From Streptomyces sp. NBC_00250 (GTDB lineage Bacteria; Actinomycetota; Actinomycetes; Streptomycetales; Streptomycetaceae), in the NCBI RefSeq assembly GCF_036192275.1, contig NZ_CP108088.1:8976001-9040000 (forward strand): a DNA stretch of 64,000 bases. The letters are read 5' to 3'. Below the pieces are notes generated by a model that saw only the letters and a program-made list of their open reading frames with translations, did no database searches and had not been told where the DNA came from. The position numbers were made by a program, and so were the translations under genes. Within the stretch, counting starts at the first letter, position 1. Every line of letters starts with the position of its first letter. Positions 24,873 to 34,276 of this stretch are shown piece after piece.

Positions 24873-26128
24873 CGATCAAGGAGGCGCACATCGACGCCGT
24901 CGACATCTTCGATCCCATGGACCCGCAACTGCTCAAGGCACCGTTCGCGGCCTACCGGCGGCTACGCGACCAGGACCCGGTCGCGTATCTGGCCCCCCTG
25001 GACGTCTGGGCCGTGAGCCGGTACGCGGACGTCCGGAGCGTCCTCGCCGCCCCGGACGCCTTCTCGGCGGCGCGGGCCTTCGGCAGGCACGCGATCCTCA
25101 CCGACTCCCGTCGGCCCGGACTCCAGCTGAACCTGCGGTTCTCCGGCGACTCCGGCGGCGTCGTCTCCTCCACCGACGGGGAGGACCACGCCCGTCTGCG
25201 CCGCATGGTGGCCAGGCTGATGAGCAAGCCCCGGCTCGACGCCGTCGAGGCGGGGGTGCGCGCGCACGTCGCTCGGATCCTCGACGCGCTCCGGGACCGC
25301 TCCGCCTTCGACGTCGTGGACGACCTCGCCAAGCCCGTTGCCACGAAGGCGATCGGGGACATCATCGGGCTCGGCGACGACACCGCGCGTTCCCTGGCCG
25401 CCTGGGCCGACCTGACCGCGCGCGCCCTCGACCCGGGCGACGAACTCGCCCTGGCGGCCGCGGCCCCGGGCATGATGCTCTCCAACCTCACCGGCGCGCG
25501 GACGGTGACGTCCGCGCTCGACGCCCGGGTCGCCGGGCTGCCGGAGGGGACCGGGAGCGGACTGGTGGAGGCATGGCGCGCGGCGGACTCGCAGACCGCG
25601 CGTGAGGAGACGATCCTCTCGGTCCTCCAGCTCTTCCAGGCCGGATACGAAACCATCGTGTCCGCGCTCGCCCACATCGTGGCCGGCTCCGTGGCCGACC
25701 GACCGCGATGGGCGGCACTCGCCGCGAACCCGGCGACGCTGGCCGGGCTGATCGACGAGGGCACGCGGCTCGCCTCACCCGTCCGCGCCACCTTCCGCAC
25801 CGCGGTGGGCAGGCAGCAGATCGGCGGGACGGCCGTGCCCGACGGTGCGCGGATCATGATCCTGATCGGTTCGGCCAACCGCGACGAGCGGGTGTTCGCC
25901 GACCCCGACCGGATGCGCCCGGAGCGCGCGACGCCGCACGTCGCCTTCGGCGCGGGACCCCACCGGTGCCTCGGCCGGTTCCTGGCGCAGATGGAATCGA
26001 GGCACGTCCTGGGCGAGCTGGCCGCGGCCACGCGGAGCGTCTCGGCGCTCGGCGGGGAGCGGGTGGCCGCGAACATCCTCAAGGCCGGCTACGACCACCT
26101 GCCGGTCGCCGTCGAGTGGCACCGATGA
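24869..26128 (+). CDS. Cytochrome P450
   Basis: A 419-residue bacterial class I P450. The haem-binding loop FGAGPHRCLGRFLA places the thiolate ligand near Cys367. The I-helix shows LFQAGYETIVSA, in which the usual Asp/Thr pair of AGxxTT is Glu-Thr-Ile, so O2 activation may differ slightly. The ExxR motif is in EGTRLASPVR. The GTG start overlaps the GcvT-like gene. Electrons could come from the ferredoxin at 10925. A terminator hairpin follows three bases after the stop. Confidence 0.93.
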   Translation: MTIKEAHIDAVDIFDPMDPQLLKAPFAAYRRLRDQDPVAYLAPLDVWAVSRYADVRSVLAAPDAFSAARAFGRHAILTDSRRPGLQLNLRFSGDSGGVVSSTDGEDHARLRRMVARLMSKPRLDAVEAGVRAHVARILDALRDRSAFDVVDDLAKPVATKAIGDIIGLGDDTARSLAAWADLTARALDPGDELALAAAAPGMMLSNLTGARTVTSALDARVAGLPEGTGSGLVEAWRAADSQTAREETILSVLQLFQAGYETIVSALAHIVAGSVADRPRWAALAANPATLAGLIDEGTRLASPVRATFRTAVGRQQIGGTAVPDGARIMILIGSANRDERVFADPDRMRPERATPHVAFGAGPHRCLGRFLAQMESRHVLGELAAATRSVSALGGERVAANILKAGYDHLPVAVEWHR

Positions 26129-26130
26129 CC

Positions 26131-26162
26131 CCCTGCCGCAGCCGTACGCCCCTGCGGCAGGG
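26131..26162 (+). terminator. Hairpin ending the NRPS-P450 operon
   Basis: A perfect 10-bp stem (CCCTGCCGCA / TGCGGCAGGG) with a 12-base loop. After it come about 160 C-rich bases with a direct repeat of ACACCGTCACCCC, then the exporter genes. Confidence 0.75.
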
Positions 26163-26326
26163 GCAGATGGAACCCGGACCGGGACAGTGACGCCCCCGTC
26201 CGAGTCCTTACGGGCTTCCCGGCCCGCCGACACCGTCACCCCCGGGCCCGCCCACACCGTCACCCCCCGGCCCGGCTGTAACACCCCCTGCCCACCCTCC
26301 CCCCGACCTCCGGAGGAACCCCGAGC

Positions 26327-28303
26327 ATGCCGTTTCCGTCCGCCCGCGCCGCCCGTGCAGGCCTGGCGTCCCGTGGGGCGCGCTGGTCCGCCATCCTGCG
26401 ACTGCTCCCGCACGCGGGGAAGCGCCTCGTCGCGGCCTCGCTGCTCCTCAACCTCCTCCTCGGGCTTCTGCCGCCGGTCTTCCTGCTCGCGATGAGCGCT
26501 CTGCTCGACCGGTTGCCGGGCAGCCCCGCCGACGGTGCGGGGAGCTGGAGCGCCCTCGGGCCGCTCCTCGCGGCGGCCGTCGCCGCCTTCGTGCTCCAGC
26601 AGGTACTCGCCCCGTTCCAGTCCGCCGTCGGCGAGCGGGTGAGCCGGCGGGTCGACGGCCACTGCGCCACCCGCCTGATCTCCGCCGGACTCTCCTCGGC
26701 CCCCATGGCCGCCATGGAGGAGCAGCGGACACTCGACCTGCTCGGTGACGCCCGCAACGCCCTGGAGCGGCAGGGATTCACCCCGGGCGAGGCCGTCGCG
26801 GGCCTGCTCGCCCTGGTGGCGCGCTACACCCAACTGGCCGGGGCAGCCACCATGGTGGCGGTCGCGCTCTCGCCCGCAGCCGGACTGATCATCGCGGCCA
26901 CCGCCCTCGTGATCCGCTTCGGACAGCGCGGCTCACTCGGCAGGTTCGCCCTCCTCATGCGCGAACTGGCCGGCCGACGACGCAAGATGACCTACGTGCG
27001 GACCACCGCCTCCGGGCTGAAGGCCGCCAAGGAGATCAGCGTCCTCGGACTGTCCGGCTGGTTCGCCGACCGGCACCGCCAGGAGACCCGCGCCTATCTC
27101 GAACCCCTCTGGGAAGGGCGCCGCCGCCTGCTCTTCCTCCCGTTCGTGGGACTCTCCCTCGCCGGGCTGGCCGGCGGCACCACCGTGCTGATCCTGCTCG
27201 CCACCACGGCCGCCGGGGGCTCGCTCTCGCTGCTCGCCCTGGCCGTGGCCCTGCAGAGCATCCTCGTCCCCATGCGGTTCGGCGTCTACTTTTCCGAGGC
27301 GGACGTCCAGACGCAGTACGGCATGCAGTCGTACCAGTCACTCCGGGAGTTCGAGCGGCTCGCGGCCGGCCGCGCCGAGAGCGACCCCCGGCTGGGCCCG
27401 GCGGCCCCCGGCCGCGATACCGCCCTGCGGACCGACGTGCCCCGGCTCCGCGACGCCCTCCGCTTCGAGGACGTGAGCTTCGGCTACCCCTCCTCCGGCC
27501 GGACCGTCCTCGACCACCTGGACCTGGAGATCGAGGCAGGGCGCTCCACCGCCGTCGTGGGCCTCAACGGCGCCGGCAAGACGACCTTGGTCAAGTTGCT
27601 CGCCCGGTTCTACGACCCCACCGCGGGCAGGGTGACGGTCGACGGCACCGACCTCCGGGACCTGGACCCGGCGGCCTGGCAGGCCCAGCTCGCGGTGATC
27701 TTCCAGGACTACGTACGGTACGAGCTCACCCTGGAGGAGAACGTCGCCATGGGCGCCCCCGAGGCCGCCCGATCCCCGGAAGCCCGGGCCGCCCTGGAGC
27801 GGGCCGTCGACCTGGCCGGCGCCCGCGAGGTCGTCGACGCCCTCCCGGCGGGGGCGGACACGGTGCTGTCCCGGCAGTACGGGGGCGGGCAGGACCTGTC
27901 CGGCGGACAGTGGCAGCGCACGGCGCTGGCGCGGGCCCTGTTCGCCGTGGAGTCGGGGGCCCGGGTGCTGGTGCTCGACGAACCGACCGCGCAGCTCGAC
28001 GTCCGCGCGGAGGTCGAGTTCTTCGACCGATTCCTCACCATGACCAAGGGCGTGACCAGCGTGGTCATCTCCCACCGCTTCTCCACGATCCGCCGCGCGG
28101 ACCGGATCGTCGTCCTGGAGCACGGCAGGGTCGTCGAGAGCGGGACCCACGACGAACTCATGGCTCTGGACGGGCGCTACGCCGCCCTGTTCCACCTCCA
28201 GGCCCAGCGCTTCGACGACGCGGCTTCGGACGGTACGGCCCCGGAACACGCAACCTCTGACACCACGGCTTGCGACGACACCCTGCGGGAGAACGAGCGA
28301 TGA
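26327..28303 (+). CDS. ABC transporter, fused membrane-ATPase subunit 1
   Basis: A 658-residue exporter half-transporter. A transmembrane domain spans about residues 30-330 with several helices (for example LVAASLLLNLLLGLLPPVFL). The ATPase domain is at about 380-610: Walker A GLNGAGKTTLVK, signature LSGGQWQR, Walker B VLVLDEPTAQLD, and the H-loop in SHRFSTIRRAD. The ATG has a GGAGGAA site. It overlaps the second subunit by four bases, so the two probably form a heterodimeric pump. Export of the cluster product and self-resistance are likely roles. Confidence 0.93.
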   Translation: MPFPSARAARAGLASRGARWSAILRLLPHAGKRLVAASLLLNLLLGLLPPVFLLAMSALLDRLPGSPADGAGSWSALGPLLAAAVAAFVLQQVLAPFQSAVGERVSRRVDGHCATRLISAGLSSAPMAAMEEQRTLDLLGDARNALERQGFTPGEAVAGLLALVARYTQLAGAATMVAVALSPAAGLIIAATALVIRFGQRGSLGRFALLMRELAGRRRKMTYVRTTASGLKAAKEISVLGLSGWFADRHRQETRAYLEPLWEGRRRLLFLPFVGLSLAGLAGGTTVLILLATTAAGGSLSLLALAVALQSILVPMRFGVYFSEADVQTQYGMQSYQSLREFERLAAGRAESDPRLGPAAPGRDTALRTDVPRLRDALRFEDVSFGYPSSGRTVLDHLDLEIEAGRSTAVVGLNGAGKTTLVKLLARFYDPTAGRVTVDGTDLRDLDPAAWQAQLAVIFQDYVRYELTLEENVAMGAPEAARSPEARAALERAVDLAGAREVVDALPAGADTVLSRQYGGGQDLSGGQWQRTALARALFAVESGARVLVLDEPTAQLDVRAEVEFFDRFLTMTKGVTSVVISHRFSTIRRADRIVVLEHGRVVESGTHDELMALDGRYAALFHLQAQRFDDAASDGTAPEHATSDTTACDDTLRENER

Positions 28304-30102
28304 AGTCCCTGGCCGACGCCCTCCGCACGATGCTGGTGCTCGCCGCCCGCACCGACCCCCGTCGGCTCGCCGGCTCCGTCCTGCTGCTGCTGACCGGGCT
28401 CCTCGCCACCCCCGCCGTCGCCCTCCTGCTCCGGGCGTTCACCGAGGCCGCGCTCGCCGGGCCCGCCCGCACCGCCGTCTGGCTGGGGCTCGCCATCGCA
28501 GGCGCCCTCGTCGTCGAGTTGATGATGGGCCACTTCGCCCACCTGCTCTACTTCGAGCTCGGCGAACTCCAGGAAGCCGCCCTGCACGAGGAACTCCTCG
28601 CCGTGACCAACGGCACCCCGGGCCTCGAACACCTCGAAAGCCCGGAGTTCGCCGACGCCGTGACGCTCGTCCGCGACGAACTGGCGAACACCCGGTCCGC
28701 CCTCGAATCGACCCTGCAGCTCGGCGGCCTCGCCCTCCAGTCGCTCGTGACCACCGTCATCCTCGGCACCCTCGACCCCTGGCTCATGCTGCTGCCCCTC
28801 GCAGCCGTGCCGCCGGTCCTGATCGGACGCCGGGCCCAGGCCCTCGTCGACCGCGCGCGGGAGGCCACCGCCGAGCACACCCGGCGAGGCCGGCACCTGG
28901 TGACCCTGGCGACCTCCGCCGAGTCCGTGAAGGAGCTGCGGCTCTACGGCGCCGAACGCGAGGTGACGCGGCGGCAGACCGCGAGCTGGGAGACCGTCTC
29001 CGCGGTGCTGGGCCGGGCCCAGCTGCGGGCCGCCGCCCTGCGCGGCTGCGGACAACTCGTCTTCGGCTGCGCCTTCGGGGCCGCGATCCTGGTGGTCGTC
29101 CGCCAGGCCCTTGACGGCCGGGCCGGCATCGGGGACGTCGTCCTGCTCATCGCGCTGGCGGCCCAGGTCGGCGTGCAGGTCGCCAACGCCCTCGGTCTGC
29201 TCACCCTGCTCCACGGAGCGGGCCGCACCCTCGACCGGCTCGACCGGCTGCGCACCTGGCCCACCGGCACCGCCCGGCCGGCCGGAAGCCCTCTGGAGAC
29301 CGGCGGGGCCGTGGTCCCCGGGCGGCTGACCGAAGGCATACGCCTGGAGAACGTCGGATTCAGTTATGCCGGCAGCGGCCGCCCGGTCCTGCGCGGAATC
29401 GACTTCACCATTCCCGCCGGGAGCACCCTCGCCCTGGTGGGCGAGAACGGCGCCGGAAAGAGCACCCTGGTGAAACTGCTCTGCGGGCTCTATCAGCCCA
29501 CCGAGGGCCGAATCCTGGTCGACGGCGTCGATCTCCGGGACCTTCCCCCGGAAGAGTGGACTGCCAAAGTGGCCCCGCTCTTCCAGGACTTCGCACGTCT
29601 GGAATTGCTCGTGCGGGAGAACATCGGCATCGGCGCCGTCGGCTCCATCGGCGACGACGAGACCCTCGGCGCGGCCGTGGACCTGGCCGGCGCCCGCGGA
29701 ACCCTCGGCCGGGTGGAGGGCGGTCTCGACGGTCTGCTCGGCCGCGGCTACGGAGACGGTGTCGAACTGTCCGGAGGCCAGTGGCAGAGCCTCGGGCTCG
29801 CCCGTTCGCTGGTCCGCGAGTCGCCCCTGCTCCTGATGTTCGACGAACCGGCCTCGGCCCTGGACGCGACCGCCGAGCACGCCGTGTTCGAGCGCTTCGG
29901 CGACGCGGCGCTGCGGGCCCGGCACGGTGCTGGCGCCGTGACCCTCTTCGTCTCCCACCGGTTCTCCACGGTCCGCATGGCGGAACGGATCGTCGTGCTG
30001 GGCGACGGCCGGGTCCAGGAGTCCGGAAGCCACGAGGAACTCATGGAACGCCGCGGCGTCTATGCCGAACTCTTCGACCTCCAGGCCCGCGTGTACCTGT
30101 GA
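28300..30102 (+). CDS. ABC transporter, fused membrane-ATPase subunit 2
   Basis: A 600-residue partner of the preceding subunit. The N-terminal membrane domain includes LAGSVLLLLTGLLATPAVAL and QLVFGCAFGAAILVVV. The ATPase part has Walker A GENGAGKSTLVK, signature LSGGQWQS, and a modified Walker B LLLMFDEPASALD. The ATG at 28300 overlaps the previous stop. After the stop at 30102 come the StrR-type operator and the promoter of the next operon. Confidence 0.93.
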   Translation: MKSLADALRTMLVLAARTDPRRLAGSVLLLLTGLLATPAVALLLRAFTEAALAGPARTAVWLGLAIAGALVVELMMGHFAHLLYFELGELQEAALHEELLAVTNGTPGLEHLESPEFADAVTLVRDELANTRSALESTLQLGGLALQSLVTTVILGTLDPWLMLLPLAAVPPVLIGRRAQALVDRAREATAEHTRRGRHLVTLATSAESVKELRLYGAEREVTRRQTASWETVSAVLGRAQLRAAALRGCGQLVFGCAFGAAILVVVRQALDGRAGIGDVVLLIALAAQVGVQVANALGLLTLLHGAGRTLDRLDRLRTWPTGTARPAGSPLETGGAVVPGRLTEGIRLENVGFSYAGSGRPVLRGIDFTIPAGSTLALVGENGAGKSTLVKLLCGLYQPTEGRILVDGVDLRDLPPEEWTAKVAPLFQDFARLELLVRENIGIGAVGSIGDDETLGAAVDLAGARGTLGRVEGGLDGLLGRGYGDGVELSGGQWQSLGLARSLVRESPLLLMFDEPASALDATAEHAVFERFGDAALRARHGAGAVTLFVSHRFSTVRMAERIVVLGDGRVQESGSHEELMERRGVYAELFDLQARVYL

Positions 30103-30124
30103 GCGTCGGACGCGGGAAAACCAT

Positions 30125-30153
30125 GTTCAACCGGTGAACGTACGCGGTTGAAC
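30125..30153. promoter_or_regulatory. Perfect StrR/NovG-type operator
   Basis: GTTCAACCG, eleven bases, CGGTTGAAC. Both 9-base halves are exact inverted repeats with the 11-base spacer typical of StrR-family targets (GTTCRACTG-N11-CRGTYGAAC). It lies 141 bases upstream of the ligase gene at 30294. Confidence 0.75.
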
Positions 30154-30204
30154 AGCCGGACAGGGCGCAGGGCCGGGCGTCCGCAACGATTCCTGAATGG
30201 TATT

Positions 30205-30213
30205 CAGTTGAAC
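30205..30213. promoter_or_regulatory. Second StrR-type half-site before the ligase operon
   Basis: CAGTTGAAC lies 52 bases downstream of the perfect operator. Its left partner is not evident at the standard spacing. Confidence 0.45.
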
Positions 30214-30293
30214 AGATCGAGCTTTTGCTAATGTCGCCACCGATCGCTTACCGGGGTTTATGGCGGCACCCCGATCAATTCACAGAGGGTGGC

Positions 30294-31796
30294 ATGCCGT
30301 ACGTATCGGAATGCGAATTTGTACACGACCTGCTCGACGGCGCGGCGCTGCGGAATCCGACCGCGACGGCTCTCTCCGATGCCTCCGGCGACTGGACCTA
30401 CGCGGACCTCCGGGCGGCCAGCCTGCGCATGGCCCGCGGACTGTGGCAGCGGGGCGTGCGCGGCGGACAGCGCGTCCTCACCCAGATGCCCAACCGGAAG
30501 GAACTCGTCGCCCTGCTCTACGGCGCCTCCCGCGTCGGCGCCGTCCTGGTACCCGTCACCCCGGAGATGAAGCCGTTCCACCTACGGTCCGTCCTGGCGG
30601 ACACCACACCGGCCCTGGTGGTCACCGACGGCGCGCACAGCGAGCGGATCGCAGCGCTGAACCCGGCGCCCATCGCCGACATCGACGACGTATGGCACGA
30701 CGGCAGGACCGCACCCGCCCCGCCGGACGGCACCGGCCCCCGCACCTCGCACGACGCGGCCCTGCTCATCCACACCTCGGGCAGCACCTCGGTGCCCAAG
30801 GGCGTCGTCTGTCCCCACCGGCAGACGGTCTTCGCCGCGCGCTCCATCGACCGGGTGCTCCGCTACCGGGCCGACGACGTCGTCTTCCTGCGCCTGCCGC
30901 TCTCCTTCGACTACGGGCTCCATCAGCTCTTCCTCGCCGCGCTGAGCGGCGCGCGGGTGGTCCTCGCCGAGGCCGGAAGCGACCTGACGCTGCTGCGCCG
31001 ACTGCGGGACGCGGGCGCCACCGTCGTCCCCGTCGTACCCGCCCTCGCCCAACTGCTCACCCACCTCGCCACGAGGGACCCCGGACCCACCGCCGTCCGC
31101 CTCTTCACCAACACCGGCGCGGCGCTCACCGAACCGACCGGCAAGGCGCTGCGCGTCGCGTTCCCCTCCGCCCGCGTGGCCCTCATGTTCGGCACCACGG
31201 AGTGCAAGCGCGTCTCCATCCTGGAACCGGACGGCGACCTGACCCGGCCCGGGTCGGTGGGCCGGCCGATCCCGGGCACGGCCGTCGACGTCGTGGACGA
31301 GGACGGCAAGCCCCTCCCGACGGGCAGCGAAGGGGAGTTCGTGGTGCGCGGGCCTCATGTGATGGCCGGGTACTGGAACGCGCCCGAGCTGACGGAGCGC
31401 CGATTCCGGAAGGACCCGCGGACCGGCGAGACGGTTCTGCACACCGGCGACCACGGGCACCTGGACGAGGACGGACACCTGTACTTCAGCGGTCGCCGGG
31501 ACGACATCGTCAAGCACCGCGGCACCCGGGTCAGCGTGCTGGAGATCGAGGCCGCCGCCCTCGACGTCCCCGGGGTCCGGGCCGCCGCCGTGGTCGCCCT
31601 CGGCGAGGACGCGCTGGCCCTCTGCGTGGTCGCGGACACGGCCGGTACCGGCCCGGTCGTCGAGGGCCTGGCCGAGCGGCTCGAACAGGCCAAGCTCCCC
31701 GACCAGTGCCTGCGGTTCGACGCCTTGCCGCTCACCCCCAACGGCAAGACGGACTACCACAGGCTGTCCGAGACAGTGAGGGAAACCCAGCAATGA
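30294..31796 (+). CDS. Class I adenylate-forming ligase, VinN/FlvN-like
   Basis: A 500-residue stand-alone AMP ligase. The ATP loop is LIHTSGSTSVPKGVV. RLFTNTGAALTE and ALMFGTTECKR follow, then LHTGDHGHLDEDGHLYFSGR, and the A10-like Lys is in LTPNGKTDYHR. The SIDRVLRYRADDVVF and LPLSFDYGLHQLFL segments are typical of enzymes that load an acidic amino acid onto a carrier protein in beta-amino-acid starter pathways. The ATG at 30294 follows GAGGGTGG. An upstream in-frame start at 30225 would extend across promoter sequence and is rejected. It overlaps the decarboxylase fusion by four bases. Confidence 0.85.
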   Translation: MPYVSECEFVHDLLDGAALRNPTATALSDASGDWTYADLRAASLRMARGLWQRGVRGGQRVLTQMPNRKELVALLYGASRVGAVLVPVTPEMKPFHLRSVLADTTPALVVTDGAHSERIAALNPAPIADIDDVWHDGRTAPAPPDGTGPRTSHDAALLIHTSGSTSVPKGVVCPHRQTVFAARSIDRVLRYRADDVVFLRLPLSFDYGLHQLFLAALSGARVVLAEAGSDLTLLRRLRDAGATVVPVVPALAQLLTHLATRDPGPTAVRLFTNTGAALTEPTGKALRVAFPSARVALMFGTTECKRVSILEPDGDLTRPGSVGRPIPGTAVDVVDEDGKPLPTGSEGEFVVRGPHVMAGYWNAPELTERRFRKDPRTGETVLHTGDHGHLDEDGHLYFSGRRDDIVKHRGTRVSVLEIEAAALDVPGVRAAAVVALGEDALALCVVADTAGTGPVVEGLAERLEQAKLPDQCLRFDALPLTPNGKTDYHRLSETVRETQQ

Positions 31797-34276
31797 AGCC
31801 GACCACCCTGGTCAAGCAGTTCGGCAGCCCGCTGTACGTGTACGACCTCGCACAGGCCGCCGAGGCGGCCGACGCGCTGCGGGGTTGGCTGCCCCAAGAG
31901 GCCACCCTCTTCTACTCGCTCAAGGCCAACCCCCACCCGGACGTCGTCCGCGCCCTGCGCGAGGCCGGCTGCCGGGCCGAGGTGAGCTCGGTGGGCGAAC
32001 TCGACGCCGCCCTGCTCGCCGGCCACGCCGGCCCGGACACCCTCTACACCGGACCGGGCAAGACCCAGGACGAACGCGCCCGCGCCGTACGGGCCGGGTG
32101 CGCCTTCTCCGCCGAGTCCCTCGACGACCTGCGGCGCATCGGCGCGACCGCCCAGGCCGCCGGCACCACCGTGCGGTGCCTGCTCCGCGTCAACGGCGTC
32201 ACCGGCGCCGGATCGGTGGGCCTCCGCATGACCGGAGCCCCCTCGCAGTTCGGCTTCGACCTCGACACGGTCGACGACTGGGCGGCCCGCGTCACCGAGG
32301 TCGAGGGCGTCGAACTCACCGGCCTGCACTTCTTCTCGATGAGCAACGCCGCCGACGAGGAGGGCCTCATCCAGGAGCTGATGGGAAGCGTGCGCACCGC
32401 TGCCCTCCTCCGATCCGCACACGGCCTGCCCGTACGCCTCCTGGACCTCGGCGGTGGCTTCGGACACCCCTACGCCGTGCCCGGCGACCGGCCCGCCTAC
32501 CCGGCACTGCGGGCCGCCCTGGAGGAGGCGCTCGACACGCACCTGCCCGACTGGCGGGGCGACGCCCTGGAGATCGCCTTCGAATCCGGCCGCTACCTCA
32601 GCGGTTCCTGTGGGCGGCTGCTGACCGGCGTCATCGACGTGAAGCGGAGCAAGGGCCGCACCTTCGCCGTGCTCGACGCCGGCGTGAACACCCTCGGCGG
32701 CCTCGCCGGACTCCGCCGTCTCCCACCGGTCCGCGCGGAGGTGCTCCCCGCGGACGACACGGCCCCCGACCCGGCGGACGCCACCCGGATGACCCTCGTC
32801 GGCCCGCTGTGCACACCGAGCGACACCCTCGCCATCGAGACCACCCTGCCCCTGCCCGCCCCCGGCGCGCTGCTCTCGGTTCCCAACACCGGTGCGTACG
32901 GGCTGACCGCGAGCCTCGTCGGCTTCCTGTCGAGGCCCGCCCCGGTGGAGGTCGCCGTCCTCGGGGACAGCGTCGTCTCCGCCACGCGGTTGGAGCTGCG
33001 CCGGACCCCCGCGCCGGTCACCGGACCCCGGCCCGGTTCCCCGGCGGACCGCGCGCGGCGGATCCTGCCCGTGGTCACCGGCAGCGCGCGCGAGGTCGAC
33101 GCCGATGCGAGGTTCCCGGCCGAGTCCCTCGAAGCCCTCCGCGACAGCGGCCTGATGGGCCTCCTCGTGCCGGAGGAGTACGGCGGACTCGGCGGCGGTC
33201 TCGCCGAACTGTCCGAGGTCGCCCAGATCCTCGCCTCCGGATGTCTGTCCACCGCGATGATCTGGGCGATGCACTGCCAACAGACCGACGCCGTCGTACG
33301 GTTCGGCACACCCCGCCTGAAGCGCACCCTGCTGCCCCGGATCGCGGCGGGCGAGGTCTACCTCGGCTCGATCACCTCGGAGAAGCAGACCGGCGGCCAC
33401 CTCCTCACCAGCGCCAGTGCCCTCCGCGAGACCCCGGACGGGCTCGTCGTGGAACGGGACGCGCCCATCTGCACCGGCGGCGCGGTCGCCGACGGCTTCC
33501 TGCTCACCATGCGCGACGCCGAGGACGCCGATGCCCGGCGCGTCACCCTGGTGTACGCCGACCGCGACCAGCTCGACGTGGCGGTCAGCGGCGACTGGAA
33601 CCCGCTCGGCATGCGCGGAACACACAGCGTCGCCCTGCGGCTCAGCGGGGTGATCCCCCCGCACCAGATCCTCGGCGAGCGCGGCGAGTTCGCGCGGATC
33701 GCCGTCGACGGCTTCATACCGCTCGGCCACATCGGCTGGGCCTCCTGCTGGCTCGGCGCCTCCCGGCAGGCGCTCGCCGAACTCGTCGCCGTCTTCCGCT
33801 CGCCGCGCCGGCCGTCCTCCGTCGACCTGACCTCGGAGCTGGTCGCCGAGCGGCTCGCCCGCATCCGCATGGACAACGAGACGGTCAGCGCCTACCTGCG
33901 GCAGTGCCAGGAAGAGATCACCCGGTGCCGTGCGGACGGCAAGGACGTCGCCGCCACCTCCGTACAGATCCATCTGAACACCCTGAAGGTGCTGGCCTCG
34001 GAGCTCAGCCACCGGGCCGCCGACCGGTGCGTCGAACTCGCCGGCCTCGCACTCGGCTACCGGGCCGACTCACCCGTACCGCTGGAGCGGCACCTGCGCG
34101 ACCTGCGCTCGGCGAGCCTCAACTACTCCAACGACCGCCTGCTGACAGCCACCGGGACGCTGACCCTCGCCGACCGCTCCGTACGGCTCCTCGGCGACCC
34201 CTCCACGGTGAGCGCCCCACGGACCACCGGCGACACCCGACCACGGCACCATCGAAAGAACGGAGAGCGATCGTGA
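31793..34276 (+). CDS. Fusion: fold-type III PLP decarboxylase + acyl-CoA-dehydrogenase-fold domain
   Basis: An 827-residue two-domain protein. Residues 1 to about 405 form an alanine-racemase/ornithine-DAP-decarboxylase type enzyme: the PLP Lys44 is in LFYSLKANPHPD, the phosphate-binding glycines are in LDLGGGFGHP, and the catalytic Cys lies in LVGPLCTPSD. Residues about 415-805 form an acyl-CoA-dehydrogenase fold (LMGLLVPEEYGGLGGG, ITSEKQTGGHLLT, WNPLGMRGTHSVAL). The usual catalytic Glu is not obvious near SNDRLLTATGTLTL, so the domain might be a dehydrogenase with a different base or an ACAD-fold flavin monooxygenase. Its neighbours are the ligase and a carrier protein, so the substrate is probably an aminoacyl-carrier protein. 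Confidence 0.88.
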   Translation: MKPTTLVKQFGSPLYVYDLAQAAEAADALRGWLPQEATLFYSLKANPHPDVVRALREAGCRAEVSSVGELDAALLAGHAGPDTLYTGPGKTQDERARAVRAGCAFSAESLDDLRRIGATAQAAGTTVRCLLRVNGVTGAGSVGLRMTGAPSQFGFDLDTVDDWAARVTEVEGVELTGLHFFSMSNAADEEGLIQELMGSVRTAALLRSAHGLPVRLLDLGGGFGHPYAVPGDRPAYPALRAALEEALDTHLPDWRGDALEIAFESGRYLSGSCGRLLTGVIDVKRSKGRTFAVLDAGVNTLGGLAGLRRLPPVRAEVLPADDTAPDPADATRMTLVGPLCTPSDTLAIETTLPLPAPGALLSVPNTGAYGLTASLVGFLSRPAPVEVAVLGDSVVSATRLELRRTPAPVTGPRPGSPADRARRILPVVTGSAREVDADARFPAESLEALRDSGLMGLLVPEEYGGLGGGLAELSEVAQILASGCLSTAMIWAMHCQQTDAVVRFGTPRLKRTLLPRIAAGEVYLGSITSEKQTGGHLLTSASALRETPDGLVVERDAPICTGGAVADGFLLTMRDAEDADARRVTLVYADRDQLDVAVSGDWNPLGMRGTHSVALRLSGVIPPHQILGERGEFARIAVDGFIPLGHIGWASCWLGASRQALAELVAVFRSPRRPSSVDLTSELVAERLARIRMDNETVSAYLRQCQEEITRCRADGKDVAATSVQIHLNTLKVLASELSHRAADRCVELAGLALGYRADSPVPLERHLRDLRSASLNYSNDRLLTATGTLTLADRSVRLLGDPSTVSAPRTTGDTRPRHHRKNGERS

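Noticed and set aside
30260..31792. Plus-strand frame extending the decarboxylase fusion upstream by some 500 codons
   Set aside because: It lies within the ligase gene in another frame and has no protein-like composition.
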